The translations under genes and the position numbers were made by a program. Below the pieces are notes generated by a model that was not told where the DNA came from, did not search any database, and saw only the letters and a program-made list of their open reading frames with translations. This document shows, one piece after another, positions 1 through 9,056 of a stretch of DNA of 12,500 bases. The stretch comes from Chrysomallon squamiferum (Eukaryota > Mollusca > Gastropoda > Neomphalida > Peltospiridae). How positions within the stretch are numbered: position 1 is the first letter of the stretch; every line of letters starts with the position of its first letter. The DNA lies in contig CM022670.1 of the NCBI GenBank assembly GCA_012295275.1, positions 8,191,712 through 8,204,211 of the forward strand, written 5' to 3'.

Positions 1-1467
<1,467 letters not shown>

Positions 1468-1629
1468 CAACTTCATGTGAAGTATCTGCTGGAGCTGCTA
1501 CATGCAACCAGAAAGCAGATGAAGAAAAGAGGAAATATAAATTATGCGTCGACATCAATTGCCAAACAGATCACAGTGTGTGGCGACCTGCATGGAAAAC
1601 TCGACGATCTGTACATGATTTTCCACAAG
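1468..1629 (+). CDS. PPEF: PPEF exon A: pre-catalytic helix and GDLHG motif
   Basis: 54 codons starting [16 protein letters not shown] and ending [10 protein letters not shown], phase 0 at both ends. It matches the PPEF segment that links the N-terminal region to the phosphatase core. Residues 39-43 (GDLHG) supply the Asp and His of the first metal site. The acceptor is a long T run plus AACTACAG at 1467. The donor is AAG followed by GCAAGT, a GC donor; the next exon continues NGLPS exactly as in relatives, which fixes this boundary. Confidence 0.96.
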
Positions 1630-2823
1630 GCAAGTCAGCCTGACCCACTGATGATTTCATATAAACTTAGAGCACAAAACATTTCACTCAGTTTATCATT
1701 ATTCATTATTTTCCATAAAACTAGTCCTGAACAGTAATACTCTCATTTGACCTGTTTATAAATTTCTACAATGATAGTCATGAAACTTTTATAACACATT
1801 TCTTACTGACATACTTACAATTAAAATAAATAAATAAATCATTAATAGTAATACTTTCTATGGTCCTATTTATGATTTGTATTGAAATATTAATGATAAA
1901 CACAGTCATGAATAATAATGCTATTTACCCATTTATGATTTTATATGAACATAGTCATGAATTTTCATAATGCAAGCCAGAAAATTTAATATCACTTACC
2001 TGTTGACCAGATTCTATTTTTCATGAGCTTATACATGAATATTTAACAAATAAGTTGATAATTTATTCATGATTTTCCACAAAATCCATAAACTAAAACT
2101 TTCCACATATTCTATTATATAATACCTCTGATATTCCAGAACACTAGTCATAAATATAATTTCAGTTTTACAACTTATAATAAATATATCCTAATACATT
2201 TTCTATGCTGATGGTAGTTCAAACTTGATTAATTAATTTCAACTCACAGAGATGCTGAGTTTTTATAATTTTGTTTTTAATTTTTATTGTTTAATTTTAG
2301 AATGGCTTACCATCTGTAGACAACCCATATGTTTTTAATGGAGATTTTGTCGACCGAGGCCCAATGTCGGTTGAAATTTGTTGTATTTTGTTTTCCTGTT
2401 TTCTCACAATGCCAAATGAAATTTACCTCAACCGAGGCAACCATGAAGATCATGTGATGAACCTAAGGTAAATAATCTGAAGAAAAAAACTATATAAATG
2501 TTAAAAAAAATATTTTAATTATAAAACATAAATATTTAAAAAAATAAATTTAATTATAAATTATAAATTTTAAAAAAAAAATGATTTAATTATAAATTAT
2601 AAATGTTTAAAAAAATAATTTAATTATAAATTATAAATGTTTAAAAATTAATTTAAATATAAAATATTAAATGTATTAATTTTATAGCTTGTATGAGGAT
2701 GGTTTTCTGTTAAATAATCATAAAAAAATGTTTTGTGCTTCATATCTCTGAGGATTTATGAATATTGCAGAAACTAATAACAACAAAATAATACTTGATT
2801 CTATATTCTTTAAAATTAGTGTA

Positions 2824-2880
<57 letters not shown>

Positions 2881-5566
2881 GTATAAATTACATTAATTAC
2901 AGTTAAATAACTCTTAATAAATTGTTGAATTTTTAGTTGAATAAACACTATTTTAGGACTGAAATTATTATAATTATGTAAAAAAAAAAAAAAAATACTA
3001 GGATGATAAATAGAATTGCATGCAAACAAGTGAAATGTTATATCTCTTTTTCTACAGATAGTTTTGTTTTATAAAAATTAGACCCAAAAGAAAAAGAATG
3101 TGAAAAAAATGAAATAAAATAATGGTAAATACATAAAGAGAAAAGATTATTAAATCACTGAAAAAAAAAAAAAAAAAAAAGGAACGAACAATGCAAACCA
3201 TTTTTTTTCATTTCTTTAGTGTTGTAATTAATATAATTATCTTCTGTTATTAATGCAGTTTATTTATATATCAACAGATATGGATTTGTCAAAGAAATAA
3301 TGAGTAAATACAAGGTAAGTAATTTCCTTTTCTTAGAAAATTTATTACAACAGGATTTCTGTTTATTGATTAATACATCACAAAGAATATTATTTTGGAT
3401 TTCGAAAAAAAACAAAAAAACTAATTTAAACATATAAAAAATAAAATAATTAACATTATATTGAAAGTTACAAAAAAATATAAAATAAACAAACAAATAA
3501 TCAAATAAACACAAATGAATTATAAATAAATGAAATAATGTAAAAGAAGAACAAAGAAAGAAAGATAAAAATCTATAAATAAATCTGATATAAAAATGTC
3601 AAAGTATTTACTTTAAAGGACTGTTTTTGTTTCTGTTTCTGTTTCAGGAACATTCAGTAACTGTTGCTAGGATGTTTGAGGAATTGTTTAGCTGGTTGCC
3701 ATTAGCAACAGTGATTGATGACCAGGTTTTAGTGGTACATGGAGGAATTTCAGATCAGCTGGATCTCGATGTGCTGGCAAAACTTGATCGACATAAAGTA
3801 ATTTCTAATTTTAATTTTAAATTAAAATTTAATTATTTTTAATTTTAATTTTAATTTTAAATTCAATTATCTTTACATAGTTTATAATAAATATTTTAAA
3901 TTTAAATTTTTGAAAATTCAAATTCCATTTTAATCATTAATTTAGTTTTTGTGAATTATTTTACATTTTCAGTATGTGTCTGTGTTGAAGCCACCATTTT
4001 GTAATGACTTGCCTGCCCTTGATGGTATTCAATACAAATTACAGGAACTCGAAGAATGGAAACAGGTGACTTTATTAATTAATTATTTTTTTATTTTTTT
4101 ATTTGTTTATTTTATTTTATTTTATTTTATTTTATTTTATTTTATTTTATTTATTTATTTTATTTATTTATTTATTTATTTATTTTATTTTATTTTATTT
4201 TATTTTATTTATTTTGAATTAATCAGCTATACTAAACTTTATTGATCTAAAAATAATTGACTGACTTTTCTTGGCTTTGTTCCCTCAGGTTCAGGATATC
4301 TTGTGGAGTGACCCCAGGCCTACAAAAGGGTGCAGTCCAAACAAATTCCGGGGTGGTGGTTGTTACTTTGGGCCAGACGTTTCCGCACAGTTTCTGGAGA
4401 AGAATGGTTTTAAGTTTCTCATCCGCTCTCACGAGTGTAAGCTGGAGGGATACGAGTATGTGCATAATGACAAGGTGAGATGTCGAAAAGTTAACATGTG
4501 AGAAAGTTAGACTGTGAGATACATGTTAAAACGTTAGTGAGAAAGTGAGATGTTAAAATATTAACACGTGAGAAAGTGAGACTGTGAGACAGAAGTTAGA
4601 ATGTTGATAAGTGAGAAAGTGAGACGTTAAAATGTTAACATGTGAGAAAGTGAGACTGAGACAGAAGTTAGAGGAATATTATTGAGAAAGTGAGATGTTG
4701 AAATGTTAACACGTGAGATTGTGAGACAGAGGTTAGAGGAATGCTAGTGAGAAAGTGAGATGTTAAAATGTTAACATTTGAGAAAGTGAGACAGTGAGAC
4801 AGAAGTTAGAAGAATATTTGTTAGTAAGAAACTGATAGGTTAAACTGTTAACAAAAAGTGAAAAAGGGAGATAACAATAAAATAAAATAAATTAATACAG
4901 GTTTTAATAAAATAAATAATGTTGATATAATTTAATTAAAATTAGCAAAACAGGGGGAAAAAAAGTTTATACATTTAATAATTAATTAATATAAATAATT
5001 TAAAATGACTGACACAAATTTACAACTATAAATTAAATAAATTAAGTACATAAATAATACATGAAAAAATTTAAACTAATTCAAACTGACTATCCTAAAT
5101 CAATATTCATAATAATTATTAAACTTCACAAATGTTGATTATTAATGTTTTTCTGGTATGTCATTTTTAATTTTTAGTTTTAATTTATTTATTTATTTTC
5201 TTCTCTCTTTCTCATTATCTACCTGTATGATTTTCACAGGTGTTAACAATATTTTCTGCATCTAATTACTATGACTTTGGAAGTAACAAAGGAGCATACA
5301 TAAAGCTGATTGGAGAAAACTTACAACATCATCTAGTACAGTATGTGTCTACTGTGAACAGTGCTCAGAGAAAACTCACTTTTACTCAAAGGTGCTCATT
5401 TAAATATTTTTCATATTTAGTGAAAAATTAATTCATATATACACATAGTTATAGTTTAATTTATGAACACAAAGACATACATACACACAGACACACACAG
5501 ATATATACCCTCATGTAGATGTATGTGTGTGTGTGTGTGTGTATATTTCTATATACATATACATAT

Positions 5567-5603
<37 letters not shown>

Positions 5604-6888
5604 ATATATATTTTAATTAATTTTACCTAAATATTTAGAGTATGTAAGTAAATGTTTATGTATTGTTTGGAATAGTTTGTTAAAATTGTTATTTTTAGAG
5701 TGAGTTTTCTCGAAGCTTCAGCTCTGCATGATCTGAGGGAGAAGATTATTGCTGTTGAATCATCCCTAGTCAAAGAGTTTTCTAAATATGACCCAAAAAA
5801 TACAGGTAATTTTAATTTGTTTAAATAATATACATGTAATTAATTGTGTATAATGATGGCTTCATTTACTTATAATATCTACAGCACAAAGTATTATCAG
5901 TTATTGTTAATTTCCTTTTTTTTTATTTCAAATAAAATCATATGGTACATCCATAGGGTTATTTTCTTGATATGATTTCCTTTCTTTTGGACATATAAAA
6001 TATCTATTCCTGCAAATAATAGGCAATTTCCAGATTTCATCTTTACACCAAAGAAATTTTTAACAAAAAATAAAATAAAATAAAATGTAATAAAAAAATG
6101 TAATAAAAAAATACAATAAAATGTAATAAAATAATAAATAAATAATAATAATTAGAAGAATTTAAAAAATATAAATTTAATAAATAATAAACATCCTCTG
6201 ACAAACAAACAAATTTGAAAAACATATGTTGGGCTGTTTCTGACTAACCATAAATGTGTACAGTGTAAAAAATTCAAATATTTTTAAAAATTATGTATTA
6301 CTTACATTATTAATTAAAAACATTAAGATATATTTTAGTTATAAAACCAATATGAAAAATTTAAAAATAACGAAAAATCATCCAGTATTATAAAATATAT
6401 TGGATGGAAATTATTAACAAATGCTTATTAATAAATTTACATGTCACAGGTACAGTGAGTATCACAGACTGGTGTAATGTGATGTCGAATGTGATGAGTA
6501 TTGATATTCCCTGGAGAATTCTGCAGCCCAAACTGGTCAAGGCTGACCACATGGGGCAGGTGAAGTGGAGAAGCACGTTTGAGAACATGAGAATAAAACA
6601 TCGCTACAATGAGGTAGATTCAGTCACACAGTTTGTTTTATATACAACTGTTCTAACTCAATTCTGTTCAGTCATGTATGAAAGTAGATTTAATATTATT
6701 CACAGATCAAATAATAAGAATATATTTGTTTCTATTCTGGAAACTGTCCATTTCTAAATTTTGATAGATTGAAAGGAAATATTTAAGGTATTTTCAAAAT
6801 CTTTTAAAGAAATAATCATTAGAAAGGAATACAGTGACATTTCAAGATGCTACATAAGGAAGAGTTATTTCTATTTTTAGGTTACTCT

Positions 6889-6927
<39 letters not shown>

Positions 6928-7490
6928 TTAAAAAAAAAGAAATAATAATTGATAATAATATTAGACTCTAGAAACTATGAAATAGTTATTTCAAGTCCAT
7001 AATGAAATAAGATCATCTAAATATCTCTTCTGATAATCTTTTAATAATTGTCTGAAGAATCAAGACAAACCTATTTGTGATATTTCCTTTTTCATTCTGC
7101 AACTTTGTTCATAAATTATAAAATTTTAATGTAAGTATATGATTTACAAAATTTATCTTTTGTAACAATTGTAGTTTGTTTGATACATTTGAATTAGAAA
7201 ACATGACACATAATTTTGACCTTCTTTCTGTGTTACTATGAATATAGTGCTATATTACATTTGATGGTGCCATTTATAGATTATAGAATATGAATTAACT
7301 TGATATGAGTTGCTGGAATTAGAATCTGGACATTTAAAAAAAAAAAAAAAAAGAAAAAGAAAAGAAAAGAAAAGAAAAAAAAGAAAAGAAAAGACAAGAA
7401 AACAAAAAAAAAAGAAAAGAAAAGAAAAGAAAATAATAAAAAAAAAAATGAAATAAGAATTTCCATGAATATATTTTAAGTTAATATGAT

Positions 7491-7572
<82 letters not shown>

Positions 7573-8059
7573 GGTTATTTTATAAATATAAAATATTAAA
7601 TCTTTTAAAATCTTTAAATTATATCAGCCAATCAAATTAAAATCTTTGATTTTATTTAATTTATTTTTTTGACAGCAAATAAATGAACCGTCACTGACAG
7701 AAATGTTATATCGACACAAAGATAACCTGGAGACGATATTCCGGATATTCGACCATGACAATTCGGGATTCATCACGATTAAAGAGTTTGAGGATGCCTG
7801 CAGTATTCTCATGTCCCAGTCCAGCATGAATGTGTCTGTCAGTCAGTTTGCAGACATCGCTCGCAGCATGGACTTCAACAAAGACGGCAAAATTGACTTC
7901 AATGAGTTCCTAGAAGCTTTCCGCATCGTTGATGTGGAGGGTAAGGAAAAATATGCAGAAAGGAAGTCGTCTGCCGTAGATGATATGTCGGCCATTTTGA
8001 TAACTGAGGAGCCAGATGAGATTGTTAAAATTTCTGAGGAAGATGAAGAAAACAGATGA
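1468..8059 (+). CDS. PPEF: PPEF/RdgC-type serine/threonine phosphatase with EF-hands, last ten exons (5' partial)
   Basis: Calcium-linked protein phosphatase that removes phosphate from Ser/Thr. In flies RdgC acts on rhodopsin, and vertebrate PPEFs occur in sensory neurons and photoreceptors. Joining 1468-1629, 2301-2467, 3278-3314, 3648-3797, 3973-4065, 4289-4474, 5240-5391, 5699-5805, 6450-6613 and 7676-8059 gives 1602 nt, open throughout: 533 residues plus TGA. Metal-binding motifs by residue of this partial protein: GDLHG 39-43, GDFVDRG 68-74, RGNHED 99-104, HGG 153-155, RSHEC 249-253. SASNYY (271-276) replaces the SAPNYC of PP1, and RSHEC replaces RAHQ; both are PPEF-type. EF-hand loops lie at 347-358 (degenerate), 432-443 and 472-483 (canonical), then an acidic tail. 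The N-terminal IQ region is missing and should lie upstream. The order of domains matches PPEF1/2 along the whole length. Family assignment is near certain; the PPEF1/PPEF2 split is vertebrate-specific, so no number is given. Confidence 0.96.
1630..2300 (+). other. Intron 1, GC-AG type, with degenerate repeats
   Basis: 671 nt, phase 0, donor GCAAGT at 1630-1635, acceptor TTTTAG ending at 2300. The interior is AT-rich with loosely repeated words (AGTCATGAA, ATTTATGATTTT, TTTTCCA) at irregular spacing, which reads like a decayed minisatellite. No coding sequence is seen. Confidence 0.9.
2301..2467 (+). CDS. PPEF: PPEF exon B: GDFVDRG and RGNHED motifs
   Basis: 167 nt beginning [20 protein letters not shown] and ending [13 protein letters not shown] plus the first two bases of an Arg codon (phase 2). 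It carries the second and third metal-ligand motifs of the PPP fold, including the catalytic-site His of GNHE. The Cys-rich stretch between them ([10 protein letters not shown]) is the hydrophobic core helix. The donor is AG|GTAAAT. Confidence 0.96.
2495..2672. repeat. AT-only minisatellite, about 35 bp period
   Basis: The word TTAATTATA recurs at 2515, 2550, 2586 and 2620, with a diverged TTAAATATA at 2653, giving spacings of 35, 36, 34 and 33 bp. The units also share TTATAAATGTTTAAAA. About five imperfect copies lie in intron 2. Confidence 0.85.
2819..2884. repeat. Compound (TG)n(TA)n(TGTA)n microsatellite
   Basis: A short TG run passes into about 36 bp of pure TA and then four GTAT units, in intron 2. 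The open frame on the opposite strand here is a translation of this repeat. Confidence 0.95.
3278..3314 (+). CDS. PPEF: PPEF exon C: 37-nt small exon
   Basis: Completes the split Arg codon, then encodes [12 protein letters not shown] (residues 111-122), matching the YGF..E...KYK helix that follows NHED..NLR in PPEFs. It is bounded by ATCAACAG and a strong AAG|GTAAGT donor. It is required to keep exons B and D in frame: skipping it shifts the frame by 37 nt. Confidence 0.95.
3315..3647 (+). other. Intron 3
   Basis: 333 nt, phase 0, canonical GTAAGT donor. The acceptor is preceded by a repeated TTTCTG pyrimidine tract ending GTTTCAG. The rest is A-rich and featureless, and the long minus-strand frame in it is low complexity. 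Confidence 0.9.
3648..3797 (+). CDS. PPEF: PPEF exon D: WLPLA and HGG motifs
   Basis: 50 codons, phase 0 at both ends. The product starts [20 protein letters not shown], continues through VLVVHGGIS and ends AKLDRHK. The His of HGG (residue 153) is the metal ligand of this PPP motif. The donor is AAA|GTAATT. Leaving the following 175-nt intron in would read into stops within 15 codons. Confidence 0.96.
3798..3972 (+). other. Intron 4, TTTTAA-rich
   Basis: 175 nt, phase 0, the shortest intron. Almost pure A and T with repeated ATTTTA words, including self-complementary AATTTTAAATTAAAATT near 3815. The acceptor is TTTTCAG at 3972. Confidence 0.9.
3973..4065 (+). CDS. PPEF: PPEF exon E: compact mid-domain linker
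   Basis: 31 codons reading YVSVLKPPF and ending LQELEEWKQ. This is where vertebrate PPEF2, and to a lesser degree PPEF1, carries a long variable insert inside the catalytic domain. Here the insert is only about 20 residues, close to a minimal form. Phase 0 at both ends, donor CAG|GTGACT. Confidence 0.93.
4066..4288 (+). other. Intron 5 with (TTTTA)n/(TTTA)n tract
   Basis: 223 nt, phase 0. Positions about 4083-4215 are a TTTTA/TTTA microsatellite that stays open in the upstream reading frame to about 4242 and would encode only aromatic and aliphatic residues. The acceptor TCCCTCAG ends at 4288. Confidence 0.92.
4289..4474 (+). CDS. PPEF: PPEF exon [16 protein letters not shown] and RSHEC motifs
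   Basis: 62 codons from [15 protein letters not shown] through [12 protein letters not shown] and [15 protein letters not shown] to VHNDK. The His of RSHEC (residue 251) is the late metal ligand of PPP enzymes; RSHEC instead of RAHQ marks the PPEF branch. Phase 0 at both ends, donor AAG|GTGAGA. This is the exon with the highest G+C in the gene and contrasts sharply with its introns. Confidence 0.96.
4475..4870. repeat. Minisatellite of 65-77 bp built on GTGAG(A)AAGTGAGA
   Basis: Units begin at about 4537, 4611, 4682, 4747 and 4824 (a decayed last copy), preceded by a partial copy that starts at the splice donor itself. Each full unit reads GTGAGAAAGTGAGATG, TTAAAATGTTAAC, a second GTGAGAAAGTGAGAC, then AGACAGAAGTTAGA. 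It therefore has an internal half-repeat. I count about 19 GTGAG words in the array. Confidence 0.93.
4475..5239 (+). other. Intron 6, begins as a minisatellite
   Basis: 765 nt, phase 0. The first half is the GTGAG-rich minisatellite; the second half (about 4870-5220) is plain AT-rich DNA. The acceptor TTTTCACAG ends at 5239. Confidence 0.9.
5240..5391 (+). CDS. PPEF: PPEF exon G: end of catalytic domain, SASNYY
   Basis: 152 nt: [20 protein letters not shown] and onward to LTFTQ plus two bases of an Arg codon. SASNYY takes the place of the PP1/PP2A SAPNYC loop, so the Cys that reacts with microcystin there is a Tyr here. The exon closes the phosphatase core and starts the linker to the calcium module. 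The following donor GTGCTC is weak, but the frame and the resuming R-V sequence support it. Confidence 0.94.
5392..5698 (+). other. Intron 7, weak donor, inverted TG/CA tracts
   Basis: 307 nt, phase 2, donor GTGCTC and acceptor ATTTTTAG. If retained, the frame adds about 13 residues and stops at 5429-5431. It contains facing TG and CA microsatellites. Confidence 0.85.
5524..5598. repeat. Inverted (TG)n / (CA)n microsatellites
   Basis: TG run 5524-5542 and CA run 5569-5598 are complementary and separated by about 26 nt of TATA-rich spacer, so one strand could fold into a stem of up to about 18 bp. Confidence 0.93.
5699..5805 (+). CDS. PPEF: PPEF exon H: linker and first half of degenerate EF-hand
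   Basis: 107 nt: finishes the split Arg, then [17 protein letters not shown] to [12 protein letters not shown] and one base of Gly. This matches the PPEF linker R-V/I-S..E.SAL..LRE. The calcium loop starts at DPKNT (residue 347) and is cut by the intron after its fifth residue. Donor AG|GTAATT, phase 1. Confidence 0.94.
5806..6449 (+). other. Intron 8
   Basis: 644 nt, phase 1, acceptor TGTCACAG. AT-rich, with a (TAAAA)-type stretch around 6065-6150 and, at 6288-6360, one copy of a dispersed repeat that also sits beside the tRNA gene. Confidence 0.9.
6288..6360. repeat. Dispersed repeat, copy 1 (in PPEF intron 8)
   Basis: Shares about 75 aligned positions with 9694-9772, same orientation: AAATTATGTATTACTTA is identical, followed by ATTATTAA, TAAAAAC and TTATAAAA blocks, ending TGAAAAAT. 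There are a handful of substitutions plus two short indels. It is not flanked by tRNA-like sequence here. Confidence 0.75.
6450..6613 (+). CDS. PPEF: PPEF exon I: EF-hand 1 second half and LPW-like helix
   Basis: 164 nt: completes Gly, then [29 protein letters not shown] and onward to MRIKHRYNE. It matches the PPEF segment with ITLSDW and LPWR..RPQLV. The first EF-hand loop (residues 347-358, DPKNTG then TVSITD) has Asp rather than Glu at position 12 and Lys at position 3, so calcium binding is doubtful. Donor GAG|GTAGAT, phase 0. Confidence 0.94.
6891..6922. repeat. A run of 32
   Basis: Uninterrupted A tract in intron 9. It could be the tail of an old retroposon, but I see no tRNA-like or other SINE head in the preceding 200 bp. 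Confidence 0.9.
7337..7448. repeat. Purine tract, (AAAAG)n with A runs
   Basis: About 110 nt that is nearly all A and G on the + strand, with AAAAG units in three clusters broken by A runs and a few C or T bases. Confidence 0.93.
7494..7569. repeat. Pure (TC)38 microsatellite
   Basis: 76 nt of uninterrupted TC, ending about 106 nt before the exon J acceptor. No base is out of register. Confidence 0.97.
7676..8059 (+). CDS. PPEF: PPEF exon J: two canonical EF-hands, acidic tail, stop
   Basis: 127 codons plus TGA (8057-8059). It starts [22 protein letters not shown]-hand loop [12 protein letters not shown] is at residues 432-443 (7751-7786) and loop [12 protein letters not shown] at 472-483 (7871-7906). 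Both have acidic or oxygen ligands at positions 1, 3, 5 and 9, Gly at 6 and Glu at 12, so both should bind calcium. The protein ends in a Glu/Asp-rich tail ([18 protein letters not shown]), different from vertebrate PPEF tails. An internal GTAAGG at 7941 resembles a donor but no matching downstream exon was found. Confidence 0.97.
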   Translation, partial: QINEPSLTEMLYRHKDNLETIFRIFDHDNSGFITIKEFEDACSILMSQSSMNVSVSQFADIARSMDFNKDGKIDFNEFLEAFRIVDVEGKEKYAERKSSAVDDMSAILITEEPDEIVKISEEDEENR

Positions 8060-8138
8060 AAATATTTATTGATTTTTTTTTTTTTTTTTTATGTTTGTGA
8101 AAATTTAAAGTTGAGGCATAAAAGCTCACTTCAGATTC

Positions 8139-8184
8139 TGAAATGTTATTTAACAAAGTTTTGTGAAATGTTATTTAACAAAGT
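8139..8184. repeat. Tandem 21-mer duplication
   Basis: TGAAATGTTATTTAACAAAGT occurs at 8139-8159 and again, identical, at 8164-8184, a 25-bp step. It is a recent local duplication in the probable 3' UTR. Confidence 0.95.
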
Positions 8185-8207
8185 ACAGTGTAATTTTTGA
8201 TTGTTGC

Positions 8208-8363
8208 ATGAAGAAAGAATATAAGTCTGAAAAGAATGGATTCCGTTATGATAAAGATTGTCGAAAAATTCATGTACCAAAAATAAAGTCTGTGGAACCA
8301 GGCAAAAAGTGGCTGACACAGAGAGGTGGCTTTCAAAAACAGATTCAAAAAGAATCAAGATAA
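8208..8363 (+). CDS. Possible small Lys-rich ORF in the 3' UTR (51 codons)
   Basis: ATG at 8208 opens a frame to TAA at 8361-8363: MKKEYKSEKNGFRYDKDC, then a basic stretch ending QIQKESR. The same frame is open back to at least 8163 without an ATG. The composition is less AT-biased than the surroundings. I do not recognise the product. It could be chance, a decayed coding fragment or an alternative 3' exon; no splice acceptor in matching phase was found. Confidence 0.15.
   Translation: MKKEYKSEKNGFRYDKDCRKIHVPKIKSVEPGKKWLTQRGGFQKQIQKESR
8282..8287 (+). terminator. Candidate poly(A) signal 1 (AATAAA)
   Basis: First AATAAA after the PPEF stop, about 225 nt downstream, followed by GTCTGTGG, a plausible G/U-rich element. 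In an AT-rich region AATAAA is frequent by chance. Confidence 0.35.
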
Positions 8364-9013
8364 AACCCCAAGAATTTCAACACTGTAGCAGTACTTTCTG
8401 AATGTACAACAACATTGTTAATGTATGATATGCAGGAAAAATATAATATATAGATGTAATCAATGACGTTTTCTGTGATTTTTCTTAAATTATAAATTAT
8501 TTTTCCTTTGTTTTTAGCTTTAGTTTGATCAACTTATTAATTTAGGTGGCATTTTATATATAAAAAAGGTTAGAAATAAATTTTAATAATGAATTTAAAA
8601 ATGATGACAACTTCCAAGGGTAGATAACTCTAATGACTTGACATTGAAGTTACATTTGTTTTCAGATTCTTTCAACAGCTGCATTAAGTAATACTGACTG
8701 TGTAAAAAAATCTACAGTGACTGAATTATGCAAAAAAAAAATAAAGAAAATGAAAGAAAGTAACAACAGCCACAAAAAAAAAAAAAAATGAAAAAAAAAA
8801 CATTTGCTTTTAAAACAGCGATATGTTAAAAGAAATAAATGAAAGATGAAACTAATAAATGAATAGATGAATAGATGAATGATGAATGAATGAAATAAAT
8901 AAGCAAATAATAAATAAATAAATATCTGATGAGAATCTAAATAATAAATAAATAACATTAATTTTATAACAAATAATAAAAAATCAAAAAAAAAAAAATA
9001 TTAGTTTGTTTTT

Positions 9014-9017
9014 AAAA

Positions 9018-9056
<39 letters not shown>
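9014..9056. repeat. (AAAT)n microsatellite
   Basis: About ten AAAT units without interruption, downstream of the PPEF gene. Looser GAAT/AAAT units precede it at 8865-8955. Confidence 0.93.

Larger units (their letters stand above)
2468..3277 (+). other. Intron 2
   Basis: 810 nt, phase 2, GTAAAT donor and ATCAACAG acceptor. It contains an AT minisatellite, a (TG)/(TA)/(TGTA) compound microsatellite and A runs near 2982 and 3161. No exon-like sequence was found inside. Confidence 0.9.
6614..7675 (+). other. Intron 9, purine tract then pyrimidine tract
   Basis: 1062 nt, phase 0, the longest internal intron. It holds a 32-nt A run (6891-6922), an A/G-only-like tract (about 7337-7448) and a pure CT tract (7494-7569). 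The acceptor TTTGACAG ends at 7675. Confidence 0.9.

Noticed and set aside
4066-4245. Open frame continuing exon E into intron 5, encoding a hydrophobic FYFIL repeat
   Set aside because: It is a translation of (TTTTA)n. Splicing at 4065/4289 restores the conserved [12 protein letters not shown] sequence.
4247-4465. Minus-strand and alternate-frame ORFs over exon F
   Set aside because: Shadows of the real exon; the + frame carries [10 protein letters not shown] and RSHEC.
7941-7946. Internal donor GTAAGG within exon J
   Set aside because: Good donor word, but no downstream acceptor in compatible phase leads to a recognisable exon; the direct reading to TGA 8057-8059 is simpler.
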